Origin: Macrotis lagotis
Taxonomy: Eukaryota > Chordata > Mammalia > Peramelemorphia > Peramelidae
Assembly: GCF_037893015.1 (NCBI RefSeq)
Contig: NC_133660.1
Span: 288,707,078-288,771,077 of the forward strand
Reading direction: 5' to 3'
Length of the DNA stretch: 64,000 bases
In this document: in pieces, positions 36,863-48,714 of the stretch
Numbering within the stretch: the stretch's first letter is position 1
Layout of the letters: each line of letters begins with the position of its first letter
Notes under the pieces: model-generated
What the model was told of the DNA's origin: nothing
What the model saw: the letters and a program-made list of their open reading frames with translations, nothing else
Databases searched by the model: none
Position numbers and translations under genes: made by a program

Positions 36863-37825
36863 CTATAGTATATCACTTTTTAATATTTTTCCCTTCTTGA
36901 GAAAAAAGATAGTTTTGATTATCCTACCCAGAGCAACCTTGATTTTCATGTTCCTCAAACTATAAATAATAGGGTTCATGAATGGAGGCAATATTGCATA
37001 GGTCATTGAAATCAGAAGATTCTGAACTGGAGAAGTGTCTGATATAGGGCCCAAGCCAGTGACAATGCCACCAAGAAGAAAGAAGAGGAGGATAATCAAT
37101 TGTGGTAAACAGGTAGACAAGGCTTTTTGGCGTCCTTCCACAGAAGGCAGTTTAAAAACAGTGGAGAAGATATAAGTATAAGATATAATTAGAAAAACAA
37201 AGCAGAATAACAGAGAAGTTGAAGTGGCAGCAAGTAGTATAAATTCAGTATAACGAACCTCAGAATTTGAAACCATTAACACATGAGGGATATCACAAAA
37301 AAACTGATGAATCAAATTGGATCCTGTGAAAGGCAAACGGAATAAGTTTCTTGTATGGATAACTGAAAGGACGAACCCGGATACCCATGAACCAAGTGCC
37401 ACCCAAAGACAATGGAGTGGAGTCATGATCACCCCATAATGCAAAGGATGGCAGATGGCCACAAAGCGGTCATAGGACATACCTACAAGCAAAGCAAATT
37501 CCGTTGCAGCAAAGAAGATAAGGAAGAAAACCTGAGCAGCACAGCCAAAAAGAGAAATGGATTGATTACCTGTGAGAGAATTCATAGTGAATTTGGGAAG
37601 AGTGACTGAGATGTAGCCAAGATCCAATAGGGATAAGTTACTTAGGAAAAAATACATTGGCGAATGAAGGTGTGGGTCAGTGATTATGGCAGTGAATGTA
37701 AGGAGATTCCCCAGCAGGGCTGCAATATAGACCATCAAGAAAAGAAGAGCATGGAAGACCTGCAGCTCTCGGATGCTGGAAAACTCCACAAGGAAGAATT
37801 CCATTATGATGGTACTGTTGTCCAT
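36863..37825 (-). CDS. OR-C: OR14-like olfactory receptor
   Basis: A complete 320-residue odorant receptor. NST glycosylation site at residue 3, LHSPMYFFL at 53-61, TM3 cysteine 94 and EC2 cysteine 177, MSYDRFVAIC at 116-125, SYTYIF at 215-220, KALSTCLPQ at 234-242 and NPIIYSLRN at 284-292. The start at 37825 aligns with its paralogs and follows the conserved acceptor by 56 nt. The tail continues ten residues past the point where OR-B and OR-D stop. It shares GLGPISDTSPVQ and GRQKALS with OR-D, its nearest relative here. The HTRNLF segment at about 157-162, in place of HTGNMF, is specific to this copy. No lesions, so it is likely functional. Confidence 0.93.
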   Translation of the reverse strand: MDNSTIIMEFFLVEFSSIRELQVFHALLFLMVYIAALLGNLLTFTAIITDPHLHSPMYFFLSNLSLLDLGYISVTLPKFTMNSLTGNQSISLFGCAAQVFFLIFFAATEFALLVGMSYDRFVAICHPLHYGVIMTPLHCLWVALGSWVSGFVLSVIHTRNLFRLPFTGSNLIHQFFCDIPHVLMVSNSEVRYTEFILLAATSTSLLFCFVFLIISYTYIFSTVFKLPSVEGRQKALSTCLPQLIILLFFLLGGIVTGLGPISDTSPVQNLLISMTYAILPPFMNPIIYSLRNMKIKVALGRIIKTIFFLKKGKILKSDIL

Positions 37826-38808
37826 GTCTCCCAGGGTCCTGTAATTCTTCTTGATTTTATAGGCATAGATGATATCAAATTCTAAAAGGAGAGCACAGAA
37901 AGAGTTTACTACATAAAAAGATCATGAACTTAATTCTTACCATTTAGAGAGGGAATCAGGCCATTTTTAAAAGACCATAATATTAATTATGCCAATTTGA
38001 TATGTTTCATACTTTCTCTAACTATAATATTTCATAGAATCCGTGATTTTCTCAAAGGAATAAGGTACCAGAAGAGAAAGTCTATCCTTCAACTTCTTTA
38101 CTATCAACTAATAATATTCATATAGGTCTCAAGCATTGGACTTGAAAAGAATTTGGAAAGAACCGCAGAAAGAGTTACTGTCACAGTGGATTTGAATCTA
38201 GTCCTCTCTTCCTACAAGATTATTTCTCTAGCTACTGTCATGCTGACTGTTAAGTAACAATGCTAATGCTAATATTAATCTTAATGATAATGATTATAAC
38301 AACAATTATTTTATTTGCACAAAACCTGCTCACAATGAGTTAGACTTTTCAAAAGACTTTCTCGAAGGAATTCTTTCAAAGGAAACTTACCTATAACCTT
38401 GAAAGAGGAGCAGAATAGATTCGATTCCACTTTGATAAAAATTGGTAGAGTTTATACCAATATGTCAATCTGAAATTACTCAAATTAGAGGTTGTATCTG
38501 TTTATGTAGAACAAAATAATAAATAATTATGGTTAATATTAGATAAAAATATTTTGCATATTTTACAAATTTCATGTTCATTGCTCAAATAAACCATATG
38601 AGAAGTAGCAGATATACTCAATGTGAGAAAATAGTTTCCTAGAGGAAAAAAAATTAAAGTTTCAGCTTTTCTTAATACAAGTCTCCTATATTGTAATCAC
38701 TTCTACCTGCATTACCATGTTGCAGAAATCAAACATAAGAATTCTATCACCTCCTTAATTAACTAAAGAAATTGGCCATTCATAAATAAAAATATAAAAA
38801 AAATTACC
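37826..38808 (-). other. OR-C 5' non-coding exons and splice signals (predicted)
   Basis: The acceptor CTCTCCTTTTAG sets the coding exon start at 37881. Donors are TATAG/GTAAGT at 38391 and CAG/GTAATT at 38808. Spacing is close to that of the other units. Confidence 0.5.
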
Positions 38809-39361
38809 TGAGTGAAGTTGTGGCATTTTCTGCTTTCTAAAATATGTATGTTTTTAACTCTCCAACTCACAGGTAATAAAAAGCACCCAAATACTATCTA
38901 TACTCTCACTGAACTGGTTCTTTTCTCATATGAAGCTTTAGAGGGCAAAGATTGCTGAAACTACCATGTGAAGCTGCTATAAGAGCTAAAATATTTTATG
39001 AACATGAGGGGAGTGGAAATATACTATTTAATGTCCACTGGAGAAATCCTTCCTGAAGTCCCCGAAGGGTACTTGTACCCTTATTATAACCAGATTCTCT
39101 GACCTTTCCCTTGAGTATAACCATTTAAGCAACAGATATTTTATTAATAACATAGAGAAAGAGTTTACTCTTTAATTTTATATGGTTCATTGAACCTCCT
39201 ATAGTCTATAAGGATCTGCCATGTGGACTTAATCTTGTTCAAAATGCAGGTTAATTTCACTCAGTTTTTTCTAAGTGTATTGCAAAGGACAGACTTTGAT
39301 TTCCATTGGACAAAATTCATGTTTATTTATCTGAACCTAACACCTATCTAAGCATGTATTT

Positions 39362-39391
39362 ACATAGATAGATAGATAGATAGATAGATAT
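39362..39391. repeat. (GATA)n microsatellite
   Basis: Seven tandem agat/gata units at the right edge of U3, just before an L1. Confidence 0.9.
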
Positions 39392-40061
39392 ATTATCAAT
39401 ATTTCTCTGAGTATGTATGCATATATATACATATCTCCTTGATGAATATAGATGCAAAAATCTTAAATAAAATTTTAGCAAAATGATTACAACAAGTTAT
39501 CACTAAGATAAAACATTATGGCCAAGTAGGATTTATCCCAGGAATGCAGGGTTGGCTCAATATTAGGAAAACTGTTAGTATCATGAATTATATCATTAAC
39601 AAACCTGTCAAAAGTGATATGATTATATCAATAGATGCTGAAAAAGCCTTTGACAACATACAACAGTCATTACTACTAAAAACACTAGAAAGAATAGGAA
39701 TAAATGAATTATTCATTAGAAGGATAAGCAGTATCTATCTGAAACCATCAACAAGCAATATATGCAAGGGGGTTTAAGCTAGAGGCATTCCCAATAAGAT
39801 TAGGGGTGAAATAAGGATGTCCATTATCACCACTACTATTCAATATTGTGCTAGAATTCAGCAATAAGAAAAGAGGAAGAAATTGCAGGAATTAGAATTG
39901 GCAATGAAGAAACAAAACTCTCGCTCTTTGTAGATGACATGATGGTATACCTAGAGAATTCTAAAAAATCATCCAAATAGCTACTAGCAATGATTATCAA
40001 CTTTAGAAAAGTCACAGAATATAAAATAAACTTTCATAAAACCTCAGCATTTCAGCATTTC

Positions 40062-40118
40062 CATATATATATATATATATATATACATATATGTATATGT
40101 ATATATATATATATATTT
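40062..40118. repeat. (TA)n microsatellite within L1 ORF2
   Basis: TA runs with short CA/TG breaks, at the same ORF2 site as 5611-5686. Confidence 0.93.
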
Positions 40119-41104
40119 AATAACAAGATACAGCAGCGAGAATTAGAAAGACAAATCCCATTCAAAATAACTTCCAACAATATAAAATGATTGGGAATCT
40201 ACCTGCCAAAGTAGACCAGAAGCTATGAAAACAACTATAAAACACTTCTCCCACAAATATAATCAGATTTTAAAAAATAGACAAATATCAACTGTTCATG
40301 GACAGACTGAGCTAATTTAATATTGCATATATTGCAACATAATAAAAATGACACTTCTGCCTAAATTAAACTACTTATTTAGAGCCCTACCAATTAAAAT
40401 TCCAAAAAATTACTTTAATGAATTAGAAAAAATTGTAAGTAAATTCATGTGGAGAAATGAAAAGTCAAAAATTTCCAGGAATTCAATGAAAACAAGTGCA
40501 AAAGAAGGTGGCTTAGCCTTAACCAGATCTAAAATTATATTGTAAATCATCAGTTATAAAAACTGTCTTGTACTGGTTAACAAATAGAGTGGTGGATCAG
40601 TGGAATAGGTGCAATAACAGGAAATTATTATAGTAATCTGTGGTTTGATAAACCCAAAGAATCCACCTATTAGGAAAAAAAATTCTCTCTTTGATAAAAA
40701 CTGTTGGGAAAATTGGAAGTTAGTATGGCAGAAACTTGGATTTGGCCAACAACCTCACACTTTATATGAAGATAAGATCAAAATAGATATAGGATTTAGA
40801 CATAAAAGACAATATTATAAGCAAACTCAGAGATGAAGCAATAGTTTAACTATCAGATCTAAGGAAGGGGGAACAGTTTATGATCAAGGAAGAGATGGAG
40901 AACTTCATTAAAAACAAACTAGATAATTTCAATTTGCAATTACTTAAGATCACTAAAGTTGCAGGATCAGTTTTCTCTCCTGATGAATTTGTAGCTTTGA
41001 TGAAATCACAGTTTTTGAAATATCATTGGAAAATTTGAATAATATATTAATTATTTGCATATATACTGTTTCCATATATTTTTAGATATGGAGAGAGCAA
41101 AAGA

Positions 41105-41180
41105 GAGATGAGAGAGTATATGATAGATAGATGCATAGACAGACAGACAGAGAGAGATAGAGACAGAGAGAGACAGAGAA
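41105..41180. repeat. (GATA)/(GACA)/(GA) purine microsatellite
   Basis: A mixed simple repeat of gata, gaca and ga units inside the L1 relic. Confidence 0.85.
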
Positions 41181-41427
41181 GAATTTCTGATGTAAATAAC
41201 AAAGGATATTTAGATATTCTTATTCTTTTTTTAATGAATTGGACTTCACCAAAAATATATATGTTCCATAAATGGGGAAAAAAAGAAACTAAATAAAGTC
41301 ATTAAGGTTAGACAGGAAAAAAAATTATCCTAGTAATATATCTGAATACAAATGGGGCGATTAATGGTAATTACAAGAATGAATATAACAAAATTGATTA
41401 TTTAAATTATTAAGGCCATTTTTTGGG

Positions 41428-41585
41428 GGGGGGTTTAGGTTTTTTTGCAAGGCAGATGGGGTTAAGTGGCTTGGCCAAGGCCACACAACTAGGTAATTAT
41501 TAAGTGTCTGAGACCGCATTTGAACCCAGGTGCTCCTGACTCCAGGACTGGTGCTTTATCCACTGTGCCACCTAGCCGCCCCCCC
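41428..41585 (-). mobile_element. Marsupial tRNA-like/CORE SINE, antisense
   Basis: A G/T-rich lead, tttttttgcaaggcagatgg and a closing ccacctagccgccccc. The word aaggccat occurs on both sides (41411 and 41586), a likely short target duplication. Confidence 0.9.
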
Positions 41586-43190
41586 AAGGCCATGTTAATG
41601 ATCATAGAACTGAAGTGGAAAAATTGTTTATCCAATGGAAACAAAAACTTTCTAGCAAATTTTTAGAGATTATCAATGGACAGCAGAGCTCAATGAGCTG
41701 TACTATCCAAACTACTTTCAATCTCTTAAAATTTTTGTTGCTACTACAAATAAAGATAATAATTCAAAGGAATATAAATCCTTATTGTCTCTACTTATTT
41801 ATGTATTTTTCCCCTGAAGGCAGGAAATTATTCTCATGTGAAAAGGAAAAAGGATTTAAAGCAAATGATTTTGACCGTACCTTTGAGTAGATCAAAAGAA
41901 AAGAATACAGCATTTGGATCCTGAGGATCTGATATTGCAAACTTGCTTTGCCAAACACCATGTGAGTCACCTGAAAAAGTTCTGAACCTCTCTAGACTAC
42001 CTCCATAATTAAGGAATCTGGACACCTGACCCCTAAAATCTTTGCAGCTTTGAGTCTATCATCCTGTGATTTTATTTAAAAGTTCAATCCAAATGCTGAC
42101 AAATTCACTTCTTCCAGGTCTCAAACAATTTTTCACAAGAGTGTGAAGGAGCTGCTGACCATTCACTTTAGGTTTTTAGAAGGTTCCTCCAACCTTTTTA
42201 GAGGCTAAAATAGACACCAGAACTTTTACATCCTCGAAAATGGAAATACTTTTTTACATCAACTAGACATATTTAGGCACCTAAAGTCTCACTGAAAACT
42301 AATATTTTACTTAGCAGAGTGTGTCTGGCAATACAAAATTTTAATAAATAGTGTTTCTCTATCTTCTATCACCTCTCAGTATTTCAGTAAATAGAAATAT
42401 GTTTTGATTCGTGATATGCTGGTATCTTGCAAAAGGCAATCAAATATATGTGTCTATGTGTGTATAGCTTTGTGTGTCTGTGTGTGTGTGTGTGTGTGTG
42501 CGTTTTTGTAGGGCACATTAGGAATGGAGTTTGTATTGAGTAAGTCATTTCAAGGAGGTGCAGTTTGTGAGGAGGGGTAGATTTTTCAGTACCTGAACTG
42601 AAGCCAATAGCAGTAGAATGGTAAGTGATATGACTGATGACAGGATTTTGGGCAGTGGAGCCCCACAGAACTCAAAGATAAGCACTTACTCTTCTCTGAA
42701 GAACTTACAACTGACTGGGTATGAAAGTTCAGAATTTATTCACAGGTAATATAAATTTCAACAAGTTTCACAGAATCAGCTTTTTTTGGGGGAGACTGTA
42801 AGTTACTTGAGGACAGACTGAAAAACAAATGTGGAGGTGAAAATGCCTGAGGAAAAGAGAGAAAGAAAAACAGTCATGAGAGATGGCTGGACTTATAGTC
42901 CAATGTGTGAATCCAGCTGAGAGGTGAATATGGGTCAATTTTTTTTTTTTTAGTTTTGCACACTTCCCATGCAGGAAAGAGTCAGGAAAAATGGGGTAAA
43001 AGGGGACCCCATTTTCTCACTGTGACTGGATTCTGCTATCTACTTTGAAAGACTGAGAGGCAGTAAACTGTAGAAAGGGTAAAGGGATGAACTGATGTCC
43101 ATATCTTGGCAAATTTAAATTTAAAATTGAAGATACATTGAACAATTAGAGGGAATTTGTGTCTGTTTGGTGCTTATCCTGTAGAGGAAA
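41586..43190. other. Unassigned region between L1 and U4
   Basis: A 91-codon open stretch at 41615-41890 has no recognised motif. A TG/TC microsatellite lies at 42447-42500. No repeat family identified with confidence. Confidence 0.4.
42470..42500. repeat. (TG)n microsatellite
   Basis: A TG run with a single interruption. Confidence 0.9.
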
Positions 43191-43266
43191 ATACAAGGCA
43201 TGCACAAATAATACTTTCCTAACATTAACAAATGAGACAGATTTCTCCTTCAACATTGTACATTTT

Positions 43267-43413
43267 TTTTAGGTTTTTGCAAGGTAAATGGGGTTCAGTG
43301 GCTTGCCCAAGGCCACACAGCTAGGTAATTATTAAGTGTCTGAGACGGGATTTGAACCCAGGTACTCCTGACTCCAAGGCCGGTGCTTTATCCACTACGC
43401 CACCTAGCCGCCC
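43267..43413 (-). mobile_element. Marsupial SINE, antisense, with TSD
   Basis: It lies between attgtacattttt and ctttgtacatttt, a near-perfect target-site duplication. It reads taggtttttgcaaggtaaat to ccacctagccgccc. Little diverged. Confidence 0.92.
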
Positions 43414-43512
43414 ATAACTTTGTACATTTTTAAAATGGTCTGATTGCCTATTTAAAATGATGTGTAAGAAGATATTGGAGTTCATGGTTTTTCATCTGTG
43501 CAGTGCTTTTAG

Positions 43513-43568
43513 AATTTGATTTATTCAACTCTTATGGTTTCATGATCAATTACAGGACTACAGAAGAC
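43513..43568 (+). other. Conserved acceptor and 56-nt leader of the pseudogene
   Basis: TGCTTTTAG ends at 43512 and the ATG is at 43569, so the 56-nt distance found in all intact copies is kept. Confidence 0.6.
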
Positions 43569-44758
43569 ATGAAGAATTATACCATCATTATGGAATTTCT
43601 CCTTATGGAGTTTTCCAATACTCAAGAGCTTCAATTCTTTTTTTTTTTTTTTTTAGGATTTTTCAAGGCAAATGGGGTTAAGTGGCTTGCCCAAGGCCAC
43701 ACAGCTAGGTAATTATTAAGTGTCTGAGGCCAGATTTCAATTCAGGTACTCCTGACTCCAGGACCGGTGTGCTATCCACTGGGCCACCTAGCCGCCCCAA
43801 GAGCTTCAATTCTTACATGCTATTCTATTTTTGCTGATGCATATTGCAGCTCTGATGGGGAATTTCCTCACTTTCATTTCCATTATTACAGATCCGTACA
43901 TTCATTCCCCAATGTGTTTTTTTTTCTTAGTAACTTATCCCAGTTGGATCTTGGCAGCATCTCAGTCACTCTTCCCAAATTCATTGTGAATTTTCTGACA
44001 GTCAGTCATCCATTTCTCTTCTTGGTTATACTGCTTGGGTTTTCTTCTTTATCTTCTTTGTTGCAACAGAAGTTCCTTTGCTGGTGGCTATGTCCCACAA
44101 TCATTAGATGGCCATCTGCCACCCTTGCACTGTGAAGACACCCTGACACCACTCTGCTTGTCTTTCAGTGACAATTACTTCTTGGGCCAGCGAGCTCATC
44201 TATTCAACTCTACGTATAGGGAACATGTTCTGTTTGCTTTTCTCAGGATCCATCATAATCTATTAGTTTTTTATTTGTGTGATATCCCTCATATCTTAAA
44301 GATCCGATCTTCAGATGTTCATGATGCAGAGGATGTACTCCTCACCATCAGTTCAACTTTAGTTTTACTCTTCTTTGGTTTCTAATTATATCCTACATGT
44401 ATATGTTTTCCATTATATTTAAAATGTCATCTGTGTAAGGATGCTACAAAGCCTTGTCTACCTCTTCACCACAATTGATGATCCTCCTCTTGTTCATTCT
44501 TGGTGGCATTATCACAGTCTTGAATTCTATAGCAGACATTTCCCTAGTCCAGAATCTTCTGATTTCCATGTCTTATACAATATTGTCACCATTCATGAAC
44601 CTGTTATTTATAGTCTCAGAAAAATGAAAATCAAGGATGCACTGAGTACTATAATTAAAAGTATTTTCATCCTTATTCAGAAATGTTCATCTTTGAACAA
44701 AATTAAAAAAGAAGGAATGAATTGGATAATGCTTAGAAAGGTGAAAAAACTAATCTAA
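43569..44758 (+). pseudogene. OR-E: OR14-like receptor pseudogene, inverted copy
   Basis: Start ATG and N-terminus are intact (MKNYTIIMEFLLMEFSN). A SINE at 43640-43798 then breaks the frame after about residue 24. Downstream, GNFLTF and HSPMCFFF are readable. A frameshift follows in the T-run near 43920, then LSQLDLGSISVTLPKFIVNF and another shift in TM3. The DRY motif is replaced by HNH and a stop (TAG at 44105-44107). IPHILKI-like EC2 sequence, a decayed TM6 and IYSLRKMKIKDAL near 44611-44650 mark the C-terminus. At least four disabling lesions, so it cannot make a receptor. Opposite in orientation to the four intact genes. Confidence 0.93.
43640..43798 (-). mobile_element. SINE inserted in OR-E
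   Basis: An antisense SINE with a perfect 16-bp target-site duplication, aagagcttcaattctt, at 43624-43639 and 43799-43814. It interrupts the receptor frame in TM1. It has few changes from the common form, so it is comparatively recent. Confidence 0.97.
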
Positions 44759-46272
44759 AAGGGAACTAAATAGTTAATATTTCATGTTGGTATATGTAAA
44801 ATATCTATCAGTTTATTCTGTCATGGAGGAATCAATGGTGGAAGATAGAATAATATGGAATTCAACTGCTAGCAAAAATATAAATTTTGAAAACTATCTT
44901 TGCTTGAAATTATAAAAACATAAATCAATATTCAAAATAAATTATAAATGCTTTGTCATTAAATCAAAAATTAATCAAAATATTCACTGTGAACATTTTT
45001 ATCATTTCATCAAAGCAATAATTTATTAATTTTTTATTATATGGATACATCCTATCAGTTCACAAAAGTATTTTTCTATTTAATAGACCTGGTATAAGAA
45101 ATTGAAATCAATACAAAAGCAAAAAGAAAATTGATAATTTCCATGGCAACAAAATTTCATTGATAATCCTATAATGATAACAGAAGGATGCTCTCCAAAA
45201 GAAAACTTTAGATACTCACTTAGATGACTTTATAGCTACTCTTTTACATGCAAGAAATGACTGTGAGCACACTAAACTTTTAAAAATGTACTTCATTTCA
45301 AAATTAATTTAATTTTCACCTTCATGGAGCCTTCCATTATCTTCCAATGAAATTTGTTTTTTTTTATTAATTAAGTTGTTGGCACATTATTTGCATTTCA
45401 GTTTTGTGATTGTGCAGTAGGGATTGGGCACTATTTGAGGGATCATTAATGAATTGATTTCCCCTAGTCAATTTGATAACATTAGGTAATATGAGGGGGC
45501 AAGGAGTTATGTAAATCTTAAGTAAATTGCCAAATTTGGCCTACACTCTTTTAACTATTACTGCTTTGACATTTCTTACAGGTAAGTCCTTCACATAAGC
45601 TTGATGAGATTCGAATGCGCTTCAACCATTATTCTTTGGAGAACTTTTAAAAAATGAAATAAAATTCTCTATAACTAGAGCCAGGAAATACCTTGAGGAA
45701 TTTGACTGAACCCCACCATTTCTAAAAGTACCTAATAATGGAAGCAAAACTCATTCATGAGGAAGAATATATTATTAGATTCTAGGGACTAGAGGGGTAC
45801 ATGGGAAGTTTTCAGTTTTCAGTTTCCATTGAGTAGTTAATAATGTTCTACAATTGAACAATTTAAAGGCAGAATATTTTGTCTATTAAGGAACAGGTTT
45901 GGTAAGTGGTGACAGAGACCATCTCTTGTCATTAGAGTTCTTTGAGGGAGGGGAAAATCACTTTTTTTCTGTTGGGAAATGAATTAAGAATAGAAATGAG
46001 CTCAGAAAGTCTAGATGATTGAACTTCCCAGCAGACATCTTGCATACAGGGAAAGAGCATGAACGTATGCTAAGAAAGTAAGGTTTAAAAGGGTCCTCCT
46101 TTGCCTGAAAAGTGGATGGCAAAGACCAAATATTCATACGTCTTCTCTCTTCTATATGTGCTCATTTTCCCCATGAGGCTATACGCAGCTGTTGGAGACT
46201 AGAACTCAGACTTAGAGGAGGGGGTAGACTTCATTCCTAGTGTTTAGGGATGCTATTTTACTAAGTGATTTT
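44759..46272 (+). other. U4 downstream flank
   Basis: AT-rich non-coding sequence homologous in inverted form to the DNA downstream of the other receptors. No other feature seen. Confidence 0.5.
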
Positions 46273-46424
46273 TTTTTTAGGTTTTTGCAAGGCAAATGGG
46301 GTTAAGTGGCTTGGTCAAGGCCACGCAACTAGGTAATTATTAAGTGTTTGAGACCAGATTTGAACCCCAGTACTCCTGACTCGAGGCCTGGTGCTTTATC
46401 TACAGTGCCACTTAGCCAATCCCC
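46273..46424 (-). mobile_element. Marsupial SINE, antisense, with TSD
   Basis: The perfect 15-bp duplication ttactaagtgatttt lies at 46258-46272 and 46425-46439. It sits in U4 flank at a site empty in the other units. Confidence 0.95.
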
Positions 46425-46619
46425 TTACTAAGTGATTTTGCTTACATATCAAATATAATATGCTTATCAAAGTAAGTGCAGCAGTACATGTAGCAGATGT
46501 ATAATTTTAAAAATTTGTTCAGATAGAACATCTTGAACTTTGAAGAGTCATCATTTGAGGGACTAGAATTCTGAATTTGGGAAATTACAATTAGAGATCT
46601 AAGTAAGATTCTTTTTTAT

Positions 46620-47290
46620 TTGGAATTTTTTCTTTTGTTTCAGTTGACATTTTATTTAATTTCCCAATTACAGGTTAGTAAAGGTTTTCAACATTCATCC
46701 ATATACATATGCAAATTTTTAAGTTACATAATTTTCTTCCATCCTCTTTTTCCACTCCCCTCCCCTCAGCACTGAAAAGTCGGGTGAATGTTTTATTTGT
46801 ACATTTGTTTTTAATATTTTTACAGATTATGATGAATTAGGATTAAGGGAAAAAGGAAGGAAAACATGAGATAGAAAATAAATATATAAGAGAAATTTTT
46901 AAAAATTGAATGCAATGTTCATTCAGATTCTGTAGCAGGTTTTTTTTGGGGGGGGGGTTGGTTTTCTTCCTCTGCATGGGGATAGCATTGTCCATAGCTT
47001 ATCTCCTTAAAATTGTTGTTACCTGTTGAACTGTTGAGAGAAACTGTATCCATCAAAGGTGATCATTGCTCGATGTTGTTAATGTGTAGAATGTTCTCTT
47101 TAGCTCAGCATCAGTTGCTATAATTCATTCCATGCTTCTCTAGAGTGCAGTGGTTTCTTATTGAACAATAGTATTTTATAATATTCATATACCATAATTT
47201 ATTCAGCCATTCCCCAATTGATGGGCAACCCTTCAATTTCTAATTCATTACCATTACAACAAAGATGATTAGATTATTTTGGAACTTGTG
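46620..47290 (-). mobile_element. L1 3' end, antisense
   Basis: Reverse-complement L1 3' wording: tttatttaatttcccaatta, tccatatacatatgcaaatt, attcatatacc, and near the right end ccattccccaattgatgggc. Its partner in sense orientation is 62750-63470. Confidence 0.65.
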
Positions 47291-47469
47291 GGACTTTTCC
47301 CATTTTTCATGATTTCTTATGAATATAAGGCCTAATATTTGTATTGCTGGATTATACAATATAATCATTTTTATCACTTTTGGGGTATAATTCCATATTT
47401 CCAGGCAAGATTCCTAAAAGGAATGAATTTTACCCTAATTTTCTTTAAAATCACATTTCTTAGGAATTC

Positions 47470-48300
47470 CTGGGCAAACCAAGATGGTGGAAAGAAGCTA
47501 GGAAGCTCCCAGAGTTTTTCCTAATTTCCCTGTGAAATAACCTTAAATGAACTATTTAAAGATATGACAACATATGAAGATATGAAACAACTTCACATCC
47601 CAAGATACATTGGAGACATTTCAGCAAAGATCTGTCTCACAAGGGTAAAAGCAGTGTGCCACTCAGCATAGGCAAGAGAGCTGGGAAAAATAGAGGAAGG
47701 CTTTTAGTCACACAACAGCATTTTAAATCCCAGTTCAACAGGCCAATAGGCAGCATGGCCAAAGTGAGTGTACCAATCAGATTGGTAAGAAAAGGTAAGA
47801 GCCTGGGAATGCTGATGCAGCAGGCAGAACAAGGTTGGATAAACAATGACACCTGAGATCCCAGAGCCGAAAGACAGGACCAGTTCCCCAATAGATACAA
47901 TTTAGGAATGTACCCCCTGTGTCCTAGAAGAGCTCAAATTTCAAAATGAGCAAAAAAGCCAAAAATATTGCTAACCATAAAACATTACTATGCTGATAAG
48001 AACATTATCTCAGAAGATGAAAAGAGAGAGGAAATGCCTGCATATTAAACTTCAAAGAGAGTTAAGAATTGGTGTTAAGTCCAAAAAGACCTCTTGGAAG
48101 ACTACACAGAATGATTTTAAAAACCAATGAAAAGAGAAAGAAAAAAATGAGAAAAGAATTTAGAGACATGCAGGAGAATTATGAAAAAAATTCTGAACAA
48201 AATGCAACCTTTAAAAGTAGAATTGGACAAATGGAAAAAGGAAACTACCCAAACACATAATCTTCATTTCTAAATGTTTTTAAGGATTGTGAAAAATAGA
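47470..48300 (+). mobile_element. L1 5' end and ORF1 start
   Basis: It begins accaagatggtggaaagaag, the same kind of start as 54536 and the complement of 62277. ORF1-like lysine- and glutamate-rich coiled-coil coding follows (48069-48260). It is cut off near 48300. Open frames at 47637-47900 lie in the 5' untranslated part and are not genes. Confidence 0.6.
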
Positions 48301-48475
48301 ATCATCTCAATCATCTTGCCCATGGAGACAAGTTGAAATAGCCTTATGTCCTTATGCAGAAGAAATCTTGAAGATACTGAAGAAGATGTGAGCATATGAA
48401 GTAATTAAAAAAGACAAAGCAGCATACTAAAACACACAAACTTGCTGCAATTAAGACAAACTCATTATAAACACA
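48301..48475. other. Unassigned sequence between the L1 and the receptor fragment
   Basis: No match seen to the receptor units or to L1. Confidence 0.35.
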
Positions 48476-48550
48476 TTAGAGTCTGAGGCTTTCGAGACAT
48501 GAGGGAAACCATATAAATATGGTGGATCATATTGGATCCTGAGAAGGGTA
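48476..48550 (-). pseudogene. Olfactory receptor fragment
   Basis: About 70 bases closely match the EC2 region of OR-B in reverse complement, including gagacatgaggg and atggatcatattggatcctga with small changes. On the minus strand it reads LPFSGSNMIH followed by decayed IPHV. It stops at a TG microsatellite, beyond which is right-flank unit sequence, so the rest of the gene has been removed. Confidence 0.78.
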
Positions 48551-48554
48551 GGAT

Positions 48555-48599
<45 letters not shown>
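48555..48599. repeat. (TG)n microsatellite
   Basis: About 22 TG units, directly after the receptor fragment. Confidence 0.95.
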
Positions 48600-48602
<3 letters not shown>

Positions 48603-48714
48603 GTATATGAGTATATAAACATTTTTATGTTTAAAAATATATACACATAATTTATATATTTTATACATTTGCCACACACTTTGTTCACAGACATATACAC
48701 ATATATGTATATTC
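48600..48714. repeat. Fragment of unit right flank
   Basis: atgagtatataaacattttt and tatattttatacatttgcca match 26280-26350 in U2. In U2 this lies more than 3 kb from the receptor, so the join here reflects a rearrangement. Confidence 0.65.

Larger units (their letters stand above)
33650..39420 (-). repeat. Duplicated receptor unit U3
   Basis: It carries OR-C and is closest to U5 and to the remaining flank of U6. The left part matches 58726-60360 and the right part (38380-39290) matches 52710-53640. It is the only unit with the solo LTR. Confidence 0.7.
39430..41400 (+). mobile_element. L1 ORF2 relic, reverse-transcriptase part
   Basis: Translation shows the classic L1 RT order: QVGFIPGMQGWLNIRKT, IISIDAEKAFDNI (39630-39660), a GVK-like segment near 39805, [13 protein letters not shown] (about 39928-39966, FADD changed to FVDD), then TLLPKLNYLFRALPIKIPKNYF at 40350-40410 and [11 protein letters not shown]. 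Several frameshifts and stops. A TA microsatellite lies at 40062-40118. The 5' half is absent, and the 3' edge is uncertain. Confidence 0.85.
43190..46620 (+). repeat. Inverted receptor unit U4
   Basis: The text matches the reverse complement of the other units: the acceptor region (43430-43512), the sequence after the receptor (45380-45510 matches the complement of 36180-36320), and 46130-46560, which matches the complement of 8390-8650. The left edge is unclear because a SINE and unrelated sequence begin there. Confidence 0.65.

Noticed and set aside
47637..47900. 87-codon minus and 66-codon plus frames
   Set aside because: Both lie in the 5' untranslated part of an L1, and neither matches the ORF1 frame.
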